A DNA stretch of 16,997 nucleotides from Oceanospirillaceae bacterium (GTDB lineage: Bacteria; Pseudomonadota; Gammaproteobacteria; Pseudomonadales; Balneatricaceae): assembly GCA_003523085.1 (NCBI GenBank), contig DPHD01000001.1, positions 33,134 through 50,130 on the forward strand, in the 5' to 3' direction. Shown piece by piece: positions 7,362 to 14,920 of the stretch. Position 1 is the stretch's first letter, and every line of letters begins with the position of its first letter. Made by a program: the position numbers and the translations under genes. The notes below the pieces were generated by a model. That model was not told the origin of the DNA, made no database searches, and worked only from the letters and a program-made list of their open reading frames with translations.

Positions 7362-8765
7362 ATGGCAGATTATAATTACGATTTGGTGGTTATTGGTACC
7401 GGCCCTGCTGGCGAAGCCGCAGCGATCAACGCAGCAAAATTAGGCCGCAAAGTTGCGGTGGTTGAAATTCGTGATCAGGTGGGTGGTGCCTGTGCTCATA
7501 AAGGCACCATACCGTCTAAGGCGTTACGTCATTCGGTTAAACAAATCGTAGAGTTTAATACCAACCCGATGTTCCGAGTGATTGGTGAGCCAAAAAACTT
7601 CTCTTTTCCTCAGGTGTTAAAAACCGCCAGCGAAGTCATCGCTAAACAAGTGATGTTACACACGCAGTTTTACGCCCGTAACCGGGTTGATGTGTTTTTT
7701 GGCCGTGCCCATTTTGTCGATCGTAATCATATTGAAGTATTGGGCAACGAAACCATCGAAAACCTGTTTTTTGATCAGGCGGTAATTGCTACGGGTTCCA
7801 GCCCCTACGAGCCAGCTGACGTCGACTTTACCCACGAGCGTATATACACCAGCGACACGGTACTTAACTTAGAGCACACCCCGCGCACCTTGATTATTTA
7901 TGGAGCCGGTGTGATTGGTTCGGAGTACGCCTCTATTTTTGCTGGTTTAGGCGTTAAAGTAGATTTGGTTGATAACCGCGCTAACTTGCTAGAATTTCTC
8001 GACGTAGAAATCTCCGACTCCCTAAGCTACCACCTTAGAAATAATGGCGTGCGTATCCGTCACAACGAAACCTATAAGAGTGTTTCGGCAGATGACACCT
8101 CTGTGTCTATGGAGCTGGAATCAGGTAAGCGAATCCGTGCGGACATGTTATTGTTTTGCAACGGTCGTTCTGGCAATACTAAAGATTTGGGCCTCGAAAA
8201 TATTGGTTTAGAGGCCAACGGCCGAGGCCAGTTGACCATCGATCAACGTTACCAAACGGGCATCGAAGGTATTTATGCTGCTGGCGACGTGGTGGGTTGG
8301 CCTAGTCTTGCGTCTGCAGCCTACGACCAAGGCCGCTCGGCAGCCACTGATTTATTAGGCTTGCCGGGTTTTCGTTTTGTAGACGATGTGCCGACGGGCA
8401 TCTTTACCATTCCAGAAATCAGCTCCCTAGGTAAAACTGAAGAGCAATTAACCGCAGAAAAAGTACCTTACGAAGTCGGCCAGGCCTTCTTTAAAGACCT
8501 AGCACGGGCCCAAATTAGTGGCGAGGTGGTGGGCATGTTGAAGATTTTATTCCATCGTGAAACCTACCAAATTTTGGGGATTCACTGTTTTGGTGACAGG
8601 GCTTCAGAAATCATTCATATCGGCCAAGCCATTATGAATCAAAAAGGTGAAGCCAATACCATTGAGTATTTTGTCAACAACACCTTTAACTTTCCTACCA
8701 TGGCAGAAGCCTATCGGGTGGCCGCTCAGCTGGGCTTAAACCGCGCTCGCCAGATTAATAAATAA
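7362..8765 (+). CDS. sthA: Soluble pyridine nucleotide transhydrogenase
   Basis: SthA is a cytoplasmic FAD enzyme that moves hydride between NADPH and NAD+ without coupling to the membrane. Its 467 residues match the family (466 in E. coli). The FAD site GTGPAGEAAAINAAKLG is at 12-28. The active-site region GACAHKGTIPSKALRH (42-57) has Cys44 but Thr49 where disulfide reductases have the second cysteine; this lack of a redox disulfide is the mark of SthA and excludes dihydrolipoamide dehydrogenase. The NAD(P) site is YGAGVIGSEYASIF (about 180-193), and the interface domain ends in HCFGDRASEIIHIGQ and FNFPTMAEAYRVAA. The ribosome site is a modest AGAGAGA before 7362. It lies between nqr and lol, the order I remember in Pseudomonas, and may serve NADH supply to Nqr. 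Confidence 0.96.
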   Translation: MADYNYDLVVIGTGPAGEAAAINAAKLGRKVAVVEIRDQVGGACAHKGTIPSKALRHSVKQIVEFNTNPMFRVIGEPKNFSFPQVLKTASEVIAKQVMLHTQFYARNRVDVFFGRAHFVDRNHIEVLGNETIENLFFDQAVIATGSSPYEPADVDFTHERIYTSDTVLNLEHTPRTLIIYGAGVIGSEYASIFAGLGVKVDLVDNRANLLEFLDVEISDSLSYHLRNNGVRIRHNETYKSVSADDTSVSMELESGKRIRADMLLFCNGRSGNTKDLGLENIGLEANGRGQLTIDQRYQTGIEGIYAAGDVVGWPSLASAAYDQGRSAATDLLGLPGFRFVDDVPTGIFTIPEISSLGKTEEQLTAEKVPYEVGQAFFKDLARAQISGEVVGMLKILFHRETYQILGIHCFGDRASEIIHIGQAIMNQKGEANTIEYFVNNTFNFPTMAEAYRVAAQLGLNRARQINK

Positions 8766-8769
8766 GCCT

Positions 8770-10011
8770 ATGTTTCAGTCGATTGCCTTGACCGTGGGTT
8801 TACGATATACCCGCGCACAAAGGCAAAACCACTTTATTTCCTTCATTTCCCTCATTTCGATGCTAGGGTTAGTGTTAGGTGTCACGGTGCTTATTTTGGT
8901 GCTGTCGGTGATGAACGGTTTTGACCGTGAGTTGCGGCAACGTATTTTAGGCATGGTGCCCCATGCCACTGTCCAAACGGCCGAGCCGATCATGCACTGG
9001 CAAGAGCCTGCAGCGCTCGCCATACAAGTTGAAGGCGTAGTAGGTGCTGCCCCCTTTGTGCATAGCCAAGGTATGTTTAATAACCGCGGCCGAGTGCAAC
9101 CCGTGTTGTTGCATGGCATAGAGCCCGCGGCAGAAGCCCAAGTATCCATCTTGCCTGATCACATGGTGGCAGGCTCGGTGGACGATCTCAAAGCCGGTGA
9201 ATTTAACATTCTCATGGGCGACCTGTTAGCACGTCAGTTGGGCGCCCGTATTGGCGACAAGGTCACCTTATTTTTGCCAGAGGCATCGTTAACCGTTGCC
9301 GGTATTGTACCGCGCCTAAAGCGCTTTACCTTGGTCGGTATGTTTAAAGTGGGTGCCGAATTGGATGCCAATTTAGCCATCATGCACATTAGCGATGCCA
9401 GCCGCCTTAAACGCTTGGGTGGTGGTGCAGAGGGCCTGCGACTCAAGTTAGACGATCTATTTAAAGCCCCTCAAATTGCCCAACAAGTCGCCTTCGAATT
9501 ACCCGGTCAATACTGGACTAACGATTGGACCCGTACCCATGGCAGCTTGTTTCAGGCGATTCAACTTGAGCGCCGTATGTTGGGTTTGTTACTGATGCTA
9601 GTGATCGCCGTGGCGGCCTTTAATATAGTGTCTACCTTGGTTATGTTGGTGGTAGAAAAGCAGGCTGATATTGCCATATTACGTACCCTAGGTGCCAGCC
9701 AGCGTGATGTGATGGGCATCTTTATAGTGCAGGGCAGCGTAATTGGTGTGTTGGGCACCTTGATAGGCACCTTGTTAGGTGTAGTGTTGGCGCTCAATAT
9801 TACTGCCATTGTCGATTGGGCCGAACATGCCTTTGGTTTTAAAGTGTTGAGCGCGGACGTTTATTTTATTAGTTATTTTCCGTCCCACGTGTTGCTTGAC
9901 GATGTGCTAATTATTAGCCTTAGCTCGTTTGTATTGTGTGTGTTGGCTACCTTGTATCCTGCATGGCGTGCTTCTCGTGTTGAACCTGCAGAGGTCTTAC
10001 GTCATGAATAA
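8770..10011 (+). CDS. Lipoprotein-releasing ABC transporter permease (LolC/LolE family, possibly LolF type)
   Basis: This is the membrane part of the Lol exporter, which lifts outer-membrane lipoproteins from the inner membrane and hands them to LolA. The 413 residues have one N-terminal helix (about 26-48), a long periplasmic domain, then three helices (about 275-300, 315-340, 375-395), the four-helix MacB-like plan. Ends are typical: ISMLGLVLGVTVLILVLSVMNGFDRE and LYPAWRASRVEPAEVLRHE. A Pro181-Arg182 to Arg185-Phe186 stretch (GIVPRLKRFTLVG) resembles the LolA-binding Hook region of LolC. Only one permease gene is present; there is no lolE after lolD. That would fit a homodimeric LolDF exporter, unless a second permease lies elsewhere. 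The ATG is four bases after sthA and has no clear ribosome site, which suggests coupling to sthA translation. lolD overlaps it by eight bases. Confidence 0.92.
   Translation: MFQSIALTVGLRYTRAQRQNHFISFISLISMLGLVLGVTVLILVLSVMNGFDRELRQRILGMVPHATVQTAEPIMHWQEPAALAIQVEGVVGAAPFVHSQGMFNNRGRVQPVLLHGIEPAAEAQVSILPDHMVAGSVDDLKAGEFNILMGDLLARQLGARIGDKVTLFLPEASLTVAGIVPRLKRFTLVGMFKVGAELDANLAIMHISDASRLKRLGGGAEGLRLKLDDLFKAPQIAQQVAFELPGQYWTNDWTRTHGSLFQAIQLERRMLGLLLMLVIAVAAFNIVSTLVMLVVEKQADIAILRTLGASQRDVMGIFIVQGSVIGVLGTLIGTLLGVVLALNITAIVDWAEHAFGFKVLSADVYFISYFPSHVLLDDVLIISLSSFVLCVLATLYPAWRASRVEPAEVLRHE
9990..9994 (+). promoter_or_regulatory. Ribosome binding site that sets the lolD start
   Basis: AGAGG within the end of the permease gene sits nine bases before ATG 10004. 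It supports MNNWVLKAQGL as the LolD N-terminus instead of the open frame from 9929, whose extra 25 residues are cysteine-rich out-of-frame read-through of the permease gene. Confidence 0.7.
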
Positions 10012-10681
10012 TTGGGTGCTGAAAGCGCAGGGCCTTACCAAATCATTTCAAGACGGTGAGCGTCAGATTGATGTATTAAAAGGTCTTAACTGCGAGTTAG
10101 ATGCAGCGCAGAGCATGGCTATTATTGGTAGTTCTGGCTCGGGTAAAAGTACCTTGTTGCAACTGTTGGCAGGTTTAGATCAACCCGATGCTGGCCAAGT
10201 TTGGGTGGCAGGGCAGTGTTTGTCAGACCTCAATGTCAACCAGGGCGCCAAGTTACGTAACCAACACCTAGGTTTTGTATTTCAGTTTCACCACTTGTTG
10301 GCGGAATTTAGCGCCTTAGAAAATGTGATGTTGCCCCACATTATGGCGGGTAACAAACCAGCCATAGCGCGTGTGCGGGCTACTGAAACCTTGGCTTTGG
10401 TCGGTTTATCCGCGCGGGCCAATCATCGACCAGGTGCCCTGTCTGGTGGCGAACGTCAGCGGGTAGCCATTGCCCGCGCACTCATCAATCAACCGGCTTG
10501 TCTGTTAATGGATGAACCTACCGGTAATTTAGACCAACATAACGCCGCTCAAATTTTGGTTTTGTTACAGCAATTGCAACAAGACTTAGGCACCGCGTTT
10601 ATTGCAGTGACTCACGATTTAGTACTGGCCAATAAACTGGATCATCAATTGCGGTTGGTAGACGGCGTGTTAGTTAATTAA
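10004..10681 (+). CDS. lolD: Lipoprotein-releasing system ATP-binding protein
   Basis: LolD is the cytoplasmic ATPase that drives lipoprotein release through the permease encoded just before it. The 225 residues hold every ABC motif: Walker A GSSGSGKST (42-50), the Q-loop in FVFQFHHLLAEFSALENVMLP (the LolD-type HHL after the Gln), signature LSGGERQRVAIARAL, Walker B CLLMDEPTGNLD, and the switch His in VTHD. The start overlaps the permease stop by eight bases (ATGAATAA), a coupled arrangement that keeps the subunits in step. Its stop overlaps by four bases the stop of the DUF2062 gene on the other strand, with no room for a separate terminator. Confidence 0.95.
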   Translation: MNNWVLKAQGLTKSFQDGERQIDVLKGLNCELDAAQSMAIIGSSGSGKSTLLQLLAGLDQPDAGQVWVAGQCLSDLNVNQGAKLRNQHLGFVFQFHHLLAEFSALENVMLPHIMAGNKPAIARVRATETLALVGLSARANHRPGALSGGERQRVAIARALINQPACLLMDEPTGNLDQHNAAQILVLLQQLQQDLGTAFIAVTHDLVLANKLDHQLRLVDGVLVN

Positions 10682-11184
10682 CGCTTTCGTCTTAACCAAT
10701 TGCGCCTAACCTGCCAAGTCCACAGTAACTGTACAGTAAAAAAAGCCACCAACGCCAAAATTAGACCACCGGCAAAGGAACCCGCATACAGGGGTTTCCA
10801 GAGGTGGTGAAGTTGTTGCCAAAACCACCCCGCAGACCATTCAAAATTGAGTTGATACACCGGTGTTTGTAGTAGCCAACTGCCAAACTTGTAGTTGGCA
10901 TAGAACATAGGCGCCATGGTAATAGGATTGCTCACCCATACCAAGGCGACAGACAGTGGAATGTTGGCTCCCCATGCTAGGGCAATCATTGCTGCAAGTA
11001 ACATCTGTAAGGGCATGGGGATCATGCAGCAAAATAAACCAATGGCACAGCCTTTAGCCACACTTGTGCGCTTAAAACCCCACAGTTGTGTATTGTGAAG
11101 AAATCCGTTTAACCAACTCAACGATTGATATTGGCTGAGTTTTTTCGTATCTGGGCTAATGCGTTTAAAAAACTTACGCGGCAT
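10678..11184 (-). CDS. DUF2062 family membrane protein
   Basis: The function is unknown. The 168 residues have a basic N-terminus, hydrophobic segments at about 45-70, 75-98 and 133-157, and a strongly basic tail ending RRNWLRRKR. The family hallmark is visible as FCCMIPMPLQM (51-61) and WVSNPITMAPMFYANYKFG (83-101), with the conserved SNP-x-T turn. The tail suggests an inner-membrane protein with a cytoplasmic C-terminus. It is read against its neighbours: convergent with lolD (4-base overlap of stop codons) and divergent from comEC. A homologue sits in the same place between lol and comEC in Pseudomonas as I remember it, so the position is old and may reflect an envelope role, but that is inference. 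The upstream AAGG eight bases before the ATG supports the start. Confidence 0.85.
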   Translation of the reverse strand: MPRKFFKRISPDTKKLSQYQSLSWLNGFLHNTQLWGFKRTSVAKGCAIGLFCCMIPMPLQMLLAAMIALAWGANIPLSVALVWVSNPITMAPMFYANYKFGSWLLQTPVYQLNFEWSAGWFWQQLHHLWKPLYAGSFAGGLILALVAFFTVQLLWTWQVRRNWLRRKR

Positions 11185-11247
11185 GGTCTAACCTTAGTAA
11201 TGATGAAGGTGTGGTGGGTTACTCAATACTCCGACGTCTACGCCTTA

Positions 11248-11276
11248 ATTATGCGCTTATCCATGGGGTAAGCCAA
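11248..11276 (-). promoter_or_regulatory. Candidate promoter of the DUF2062 gene
   Basis: Read on the minus strand, TTGGCT (11271-11276, four of six -35 bases) is followed after 17 bases by CATAAT (11248-11253, five of six -10 bases), placing a start about 57 bases before the DUF2062 ATG. The 120-base gap between the two divergent genes must also hold the comEC promoter, for which I found no convincing hexamer pair. Confidence 0.4.
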
Positions 11277-11304
11277 GGTTTAGTGATCTCACGGAAGAGT
11301 CATT

Positions 11305-13644
11305 ATGTATATCAATGGTTTGTTTTTGTTATTGTTTTGGTGTTTAGGCTGGTCTGCCATTAGTTTTAATGTGGGCGTGGCTTTGATGATGTTGCTGGGT
11401 GCTGGTGTTATGGCCTACAAAAGCCATCAAAAGTTGATGGTTAGCGCATTATTGCTATTTTTAGTGGCATCCATGGGTCAGTATCAACGGCTTAATAGCC
11501 AGTTTCCTTTCATGTGGGTCGGTAAAGATCTAGCGGTTACCGGGTGTGTGACTGATTTACGCAGCAATGCTACCGGGCTCAGCATTGAGCTAGATACCCA
11601 TACCTTACCCGCAAGCATTAAAGTCACTAGTTATCGTCACACTGCTGCCGCACAACCTCAGTGGTTGACCTTAGCTCCAAAACCCAAGGTCAGCGCACTC
11701 ATCGGTCGTCAAGTGTCCCTATTAGTGCGTTTAAAGGGGGCCAGAAATTATGCCAATCCTTCGAGCTTTGATTATCATCGTTGGAGTCAAGTGGAGGGGC
11801 GGTATGCCTCGGGTTATGTAAAGCAATGGATCAGTACCGGTGAGCCTTGTGTTAGTTGGCAATGGCCTTTGTGGCAATTACGAAAATTGCGTTTTGATTT
11901 GTGGCAGGCGCTACAAACACTGCCCATTTCACCCACGGCTACAGCCCTGTGGGGTGGTTTGATATTGGGCCAATCTGAAGCCTTGTCGTCTAGCCAGTGG
12001 CGGGTGTTGGCCGCTACGGGAACCACTCACCTGCTCGTCATTTCTGGGCTGCACGTGGGTTTAGTGGCGCTAATGGCAATGGCCTTGGTACGTCTGTTGT
12101 TGATGCCATTTGTATCCTCGGGCGCCACGGGTCTTCGCACTCAGGCTTGGGCAGGCGTCCTGGCAGCGCTGACGTTTGCCTTGTTGAGTGGGTTTGGTTT
12201 GCCCGCACAACGCGCAGTTATTATGTTGCTGGGATTAATGTGGGGGCAATTGTGGGGTCTGCAGTTAAGTTTTAGCCAGCGGCTGTTTATGGCCTTTGCC
12301 ATAACCCTTAGTTTTCAACCTTCTAGTGCGACCAGTTTGGGTTTGTGGTTATCCTATACCGCGGTGCTCGCCTTGGGGCTGGTTTGGTACCGTGCAGGCA
12401 CAGCCCACTGGTGGCGTAAAAGTTTGCAGTTGCTGGCGGCCCAGGCCGCACTGTCGGTGTTAGTGTTACCGGTGATTGCCTTAGCGACGGGCCAAGTGAG
12501 TTTGGTCGCACCGCTGATCAATTTGTTGTTGGTGCCCTTGTTTAGTCTAGTGGTTATTCCATTGCTCATGTTGGTGAGTTTAGTCGCCTTAGTCGTGACT
12601 TTGCCAACCTCGGTATTAGTCTGGGTAGATAGCAGCCTAAGCTTGATCTGGCAGGTGTTGAGAGACCTTGCACAATGGCCCTGGGCTCAAGTGTCAATGC
12701 ATCAAGCGCCAGAGGGTATTTGGGTAGGGCTCATAGTAGTAGCCTCTGCAAGTCTCATGGCTCGACGTTGGCTGGGGGGCTTAGTGGGATTGTTTTTAGG
12801 CTTGTTGATACTGGCCAATATGGTCTATTGGCAGCCACAATTAGGACCTGATGATGAGCGCTCAAAGGGCGTCATATTGACCTTGTTCGATGTCGGTCAA
12901 GGGTTAAGTGTGTGGTTGCAACATGGTGATCAGCACCTAATTTATGATTTGGGGAATCGCTACCGAAGTGGCTTCAACTTAGTTGACGCCGTGGTGTTGC
13001 CAGAACTTCGTGAAGCGGGAGTTAATGAGTTGCACACTGTGGTGGTTGGTCATTGGGACAAAGATCATAGTGGCGGGTTAGAGGCGTTGCTGGCGCAAAT
13101 GCCGGTGCAACATTTGCTGCTGCCGACGGCAATTAATAGCCAGCGGGAAGTGCCCCTAGAGCTTAATACAACCACAGTTAAACGTTGCCGTACCGATAAG
13201 TGGCAAACATGGAGTGAAGAACCCGCAGTGCCGATCCAATGGCGTCAGATCGCTTTGGCAGACGCTGGCCTAAGGGGCAATAATGCCTCTTGTATTGTGT
13301 TGCTTAGTATTTACGGACGTCAAGTCATGATTGCAGGTGATATCGAAGCGAGGGCAGAGACGCAGTTATTGCGGCAATATATCGATGGTCTCACCAGTGA
13401 CATTCTTATTGCGCCCCATCATGGTAGCAATAGTTCGTCGACGGCAGCCTTTTTACAGCGCGTAGCGCCTTCGTACGTGCTCATTTCTGCCGGTCTACAC
13501 AATGCCTTTGGTCACCCGCGTAAAGTCGTTACCCGTCGTTATTGGCAGTTTGGCAGTCATTGGTATAACACGGCTCAACATGGGCAGGTGGTGGTGACCA
13601 TTGAACCTAACGGAGACTATCAAGTGCAGCCCTTTTTGCCCTGA
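11305..13644 (+). CDS. comEC: DNA internalization-related competence protein ComEC/Rec2
   Basis: ComEC forms the inner-membrane channel through which single-stranded DNA enters during natural transformation. The 779 residues show the full three-part layout. The N-terminal hydrophobic segments and DUF4131-like soluble domain run to about residue 190. The multi-helix Competence domain (about 210-500) includes the hallmark TTHLLVISGLHVGL. A C-terminal metallo-beta-lactamase-like domain starts near LFDVGQGLSVWLQHG (about 526). Its metal-site residues are present: His583, Asp585, Asp587, His588 (HWDKDH), Asp679 (AGDIE) and His705-His706 (APHHGSNSS), so a nuclease activity is possible. GGAAGAG five bases before ATG 11305 supports the start. 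No other competence genes are in the window, so transformability cannot be judged. Confidence 0.95.
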   Translation: MYINGLFLLLFWCLGWSAISFNVGVALMMLLGAGVMAYKSHQKLMVSALLLFLVASMGQYQRLNSQFPFMWVGKDLAVTGCVTDLRSNATGLSIELDTHTLPASIKVTSYRHTAAAQPQWLTLAPKPKVSALIGRQVSLLVRLKGARNYANPSSFDYHRWSQVEGRYASGYVKQWISTGEPCVSWQWPLWQLRKLRFDLWQALQTLPISPTATALWGGLILGQSEALSSSQWRVLAATGTTHLLVISGLHVGLVALMAMALVRLLLMPFVSSGATGLRTQAWAGVLAALTFALLSGFGLPAQRAVIMLLGLMWGQLWGLQLSFSQRLFMAFAITLSFQPSSATSLGLWLSYTAVLALGLVWYRAGTAHWWRKSLQLLAAQAALSVLVLPVIALATGQVSLVAPLINLLLVPLFSLVVIPLLMLVSLVALVVTLPTSVLVWVDSSLSLIWQVLRDLAQWPWAQVSMHQAPEGIWVGLIVVASASLMARRWLGGLVGLFLGLLILANMVYWQPQLGPDDERSKGVILTLFDVGQGLSVWLQHGDQHLIYDLGNRYRSGFNLVDAVVLPELREAGVNELHTVVVGHWDKDHSGGLEALLAQMPVQHLLLPTAINSQREVPLELNTTTVKRCRTDKWQTWSEEPAVPIQWRQIALADAGLRGNNASCIVLLSIYGRQVMIAGDIEARAETQLLRQYIDGLTSDILIAPHHGSNSSSTAAFLQRVAPSYVLISAGLHNAFGHPRKVVTRRYWQFGSHWYNTAQHGQVVVTIEPNGDYQVQPFLP

Positions 13645-13646
13645 GT

Positions 13647-13652
13647 TATAAT
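13647..13652 (+). promoter_or_regulatory. Possible -10 element before lpxK
   Basis: A perfect TATAAT lies three bases after the comEC stop. No good -35 is found at 16 to 18 bases upstream and there is no extended TG, so the case rests on the -10 alone. It would give lpxK and the genes after it a transcript of their own, starting about 45 bases before the lpxK codon. Confidence 0.35.
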
Positions 13653-13692
13653 AACCTCATATTGATACAACCTACGGTCTACGGATTTGACA

Positions 13693-13707
13693 ATGGTGCC
13701 TAAGTGA
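13693..13707 (+). other. Four-codon mini-ORF overlapping the lpxK start
   Basis: ATG-GTG-CCT-AAG-TGA encodes M-V-P-K and ends across the lpxK GTG start (13704-13706), sharing two bases with it. CGGA (13682-13685) lies seven bases before this ATG, a usable ribosome site, while lpxK itself shows none at the right distance. A ribosome ending here would be placed to restart at the GTG. This is a reading of the sequence; it could be chance. Confidence 0.25.
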
Positions 13708-14711
13708 CACAAATAATACTCAACGCATGGTATAGGGGCGCATGGTGGTTAAGCCTATTTTATCCCTTGGAATGGGTCTATTTAAGGTTACGAAAGCTAC
13801 ACCTGAGACGCCAGCCCAACCCCTCTGAAAATCCTATACCACTGCTGGTTGTGGGCAATATCACCCTGGGTGGCACGGGTAAAACTCCCTTGGTAGTGGC
13901 CTTGGTTGCGGCGTTAAAACAACGGGGCCTAAGGCCTGCAATTATTAGCCGAGGTTATGGCGGTCGTATTGGTGCCGGGCCACACTGCGTTACAGCCAAA
14001 GATAAACCAGAGCAGGTGGGTGACGAACCCACCTTGTTAGCTCAGCTTACCCGTGTGCCTGTGGTGGTGGGGTGGGATCGTAAAGCGGGCTTAACCTGGC
14101 TGGCCGAGCAAGGCCAGTATGACCTAGTGATTAGTGACGACGGTTTGCAGCACAGTGCCATAAAAGGCGACTTGGAGTGGTGTTTGATAGATGGGGCTCG
14201 AGGTCTGGGCAATGGCCATTGTTTGCCAGCGGGCCCATTGCGGGAGCCATCTACCCGACTGCATCAAGTTGACCAAGTGTTGATCACTGGTGAGTTGCAG
14301 CCTCAGGTGAAGCAACAATTGAAGCAGCTATTGGGGGCACAAGATGACTGCCTATTAGAGCCCCAGCTAGACCAACTCAAGCGCGTGGCCGATGATCAAG
14401 TGGCCGCTTGGCCGAGTGTAGATACGCCGTTAAATGCTATTGCGGCAATAGGGCACCCACAACGGTTTTTTAATGACCTAAGGGCCAAAGGCTATAGTGT
14501 AGCGGGGCAAGGGTTTGCAGATCATCATCAGTTTAAGCCCCAAGATTTACCCCATGGCGAGCTTATCATGACCGCTAAAGATGCGGTAAAATGTAAACCA
14601 ATGGCACAAGAACAAAATCTACCTTGGCTCTACGCCACACAAAGGTTAACCTTGCCAGAGTCACTTGTTACAAAGCTAATTCAACAACTTGATTTAACGG
14701 CTAAGCGGTAA
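13704..14711 (+). CDS. lpxK: Tetraacyldisaccharide (lipid A) 4'-kinase
   Basis: LpxK phosphorylates the 4' position of the lipid A disaccharide precursor at the cytoplasmic face of the inner membrane. The 335 residues are of family length. They hold an N-terminal hydrophobic anchor (WWLSLFYPLEWVYL, 14-27), the P-loop GNITLGGTGKTP (51-62), the SRGYGGR block near residue 89 and the kinase signature SDDGLQH followed by GNGHCLPAGPLREP. The start is GTG: an in-frame TAA stands directly before it, and the next in-frame start would lose the conserved WYRG at 9-12. The gap after comEC is only 59 bases; the msbA or exbB-exbD genes found here in relatives are absent. Confidence 0.94.
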   Translation: MTQIILNAWYRGAWWLSLFYPLEWVYLRLRKLHLRRQPNPSENPIPLLVVGNITLGGTGKTPLVVALVAALKQRGLRPAIISRGYGGRIGAGPHCVTAKDKPEQVGDEPTLLAQLTRVPVVVGWDRKAGLTWLAEQGQYDLVISDDGLQHSAIKGDLEWCLIDGARGLGNGHCLPAGPLREPSTRLHQVDQVLITGELQPQVKQQLKQLLGAQDDCLLEPQLDQLKRVADDQVAAWPSVDTPLNAIAAIGHPQRFFNDLRAKGYSVAGQGFADHHQFKPQDLPHGELIMTAKDAVKCKPMAQEQNLPWLYATQRLTLPESLVTKLIQQLDLTAKR

Positions 14712-14716
14712 CCGCT
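14704..14716. repeat. Short palindrome at the lpxK stop codon
   Basis: AGCGGT-A-ACCGCT is a perfect 6-bp inverted repeat around one base, spanning the lpxK stop. No T-run follows, so it is not an intrinsic terminator. As a hairpin it would have about four base pairs around five bases. Role unknown, possibly none. Confidence 0.3.
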
Positions 14717-14737
14717 AACGCCACAAAAAGGAACCCC

Positions 14738-14920
14738 ATGGATAAGAAACTACTCGAAGTGCTGGCCTGTCCAGTGAGTCACGGCCAATTGTTTTACAAC
14801 CAAGCAAGCAATGAGTTGTTTTGCCCTGCTAGCGGTTTGGCTTACCCCATTGATGCGGGTATTCCGGTGCTGCTCGAAGCTCAGGCTCGGCCCATGACTG
14901 AAGCCGAGAAACAAGTTTAA
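14738..14920 (+). CDS. Trm112-family protein (YcaR-like)
   Basis: This 60-residue protein belongs to the small Trm112/YcaR family, which in eukaryotes and archaea supports methyltransferases; the bacterial role is unsettled. MDKKLLEVLACPVSHGQL and LAYPIDAGIPVLLEAQARPMTEAE are the family's start and end. Of the cysteines seen in E. coli YcaR, Cys11 and Cys29 (LFCPAS) remain, while the second cysteine of CPVC is Ser14, so a four-cysteine zinc site is not possible; Pseudomonas members also lack it, as I recall. AAGGA (14728-14732) five bases upstream is a strong ribosome site. Its stop overlaps kdsB by one base (TAATG). The position between lpxK and kdsB is widely kept in the class. Confidence 0.93.
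   Translation: MDKKLLEVLACPVSHGQLFYNQASNELFCPASGLAYPIDAGIPVLLEAQARPMTEAEKQV

Noticed and set aside
7362..8765. Dihydrolipoamide dehydrogenase or glutathione reductase as an alternative for sthA
   Set aside because: The second redox cysteine is Thr and the length and C-terminal blocks match SthA; no dehydrogenase-complex genes are nearby.
10673..10682. GTTAATTAAC palindrome at the lolD/DUF2062 junction
   Set aside because: It arises from two overlapping TAA stops on opposite strands, is AT-rich, and cannot form a stable hairpin; not evidence for a terminator or operator.
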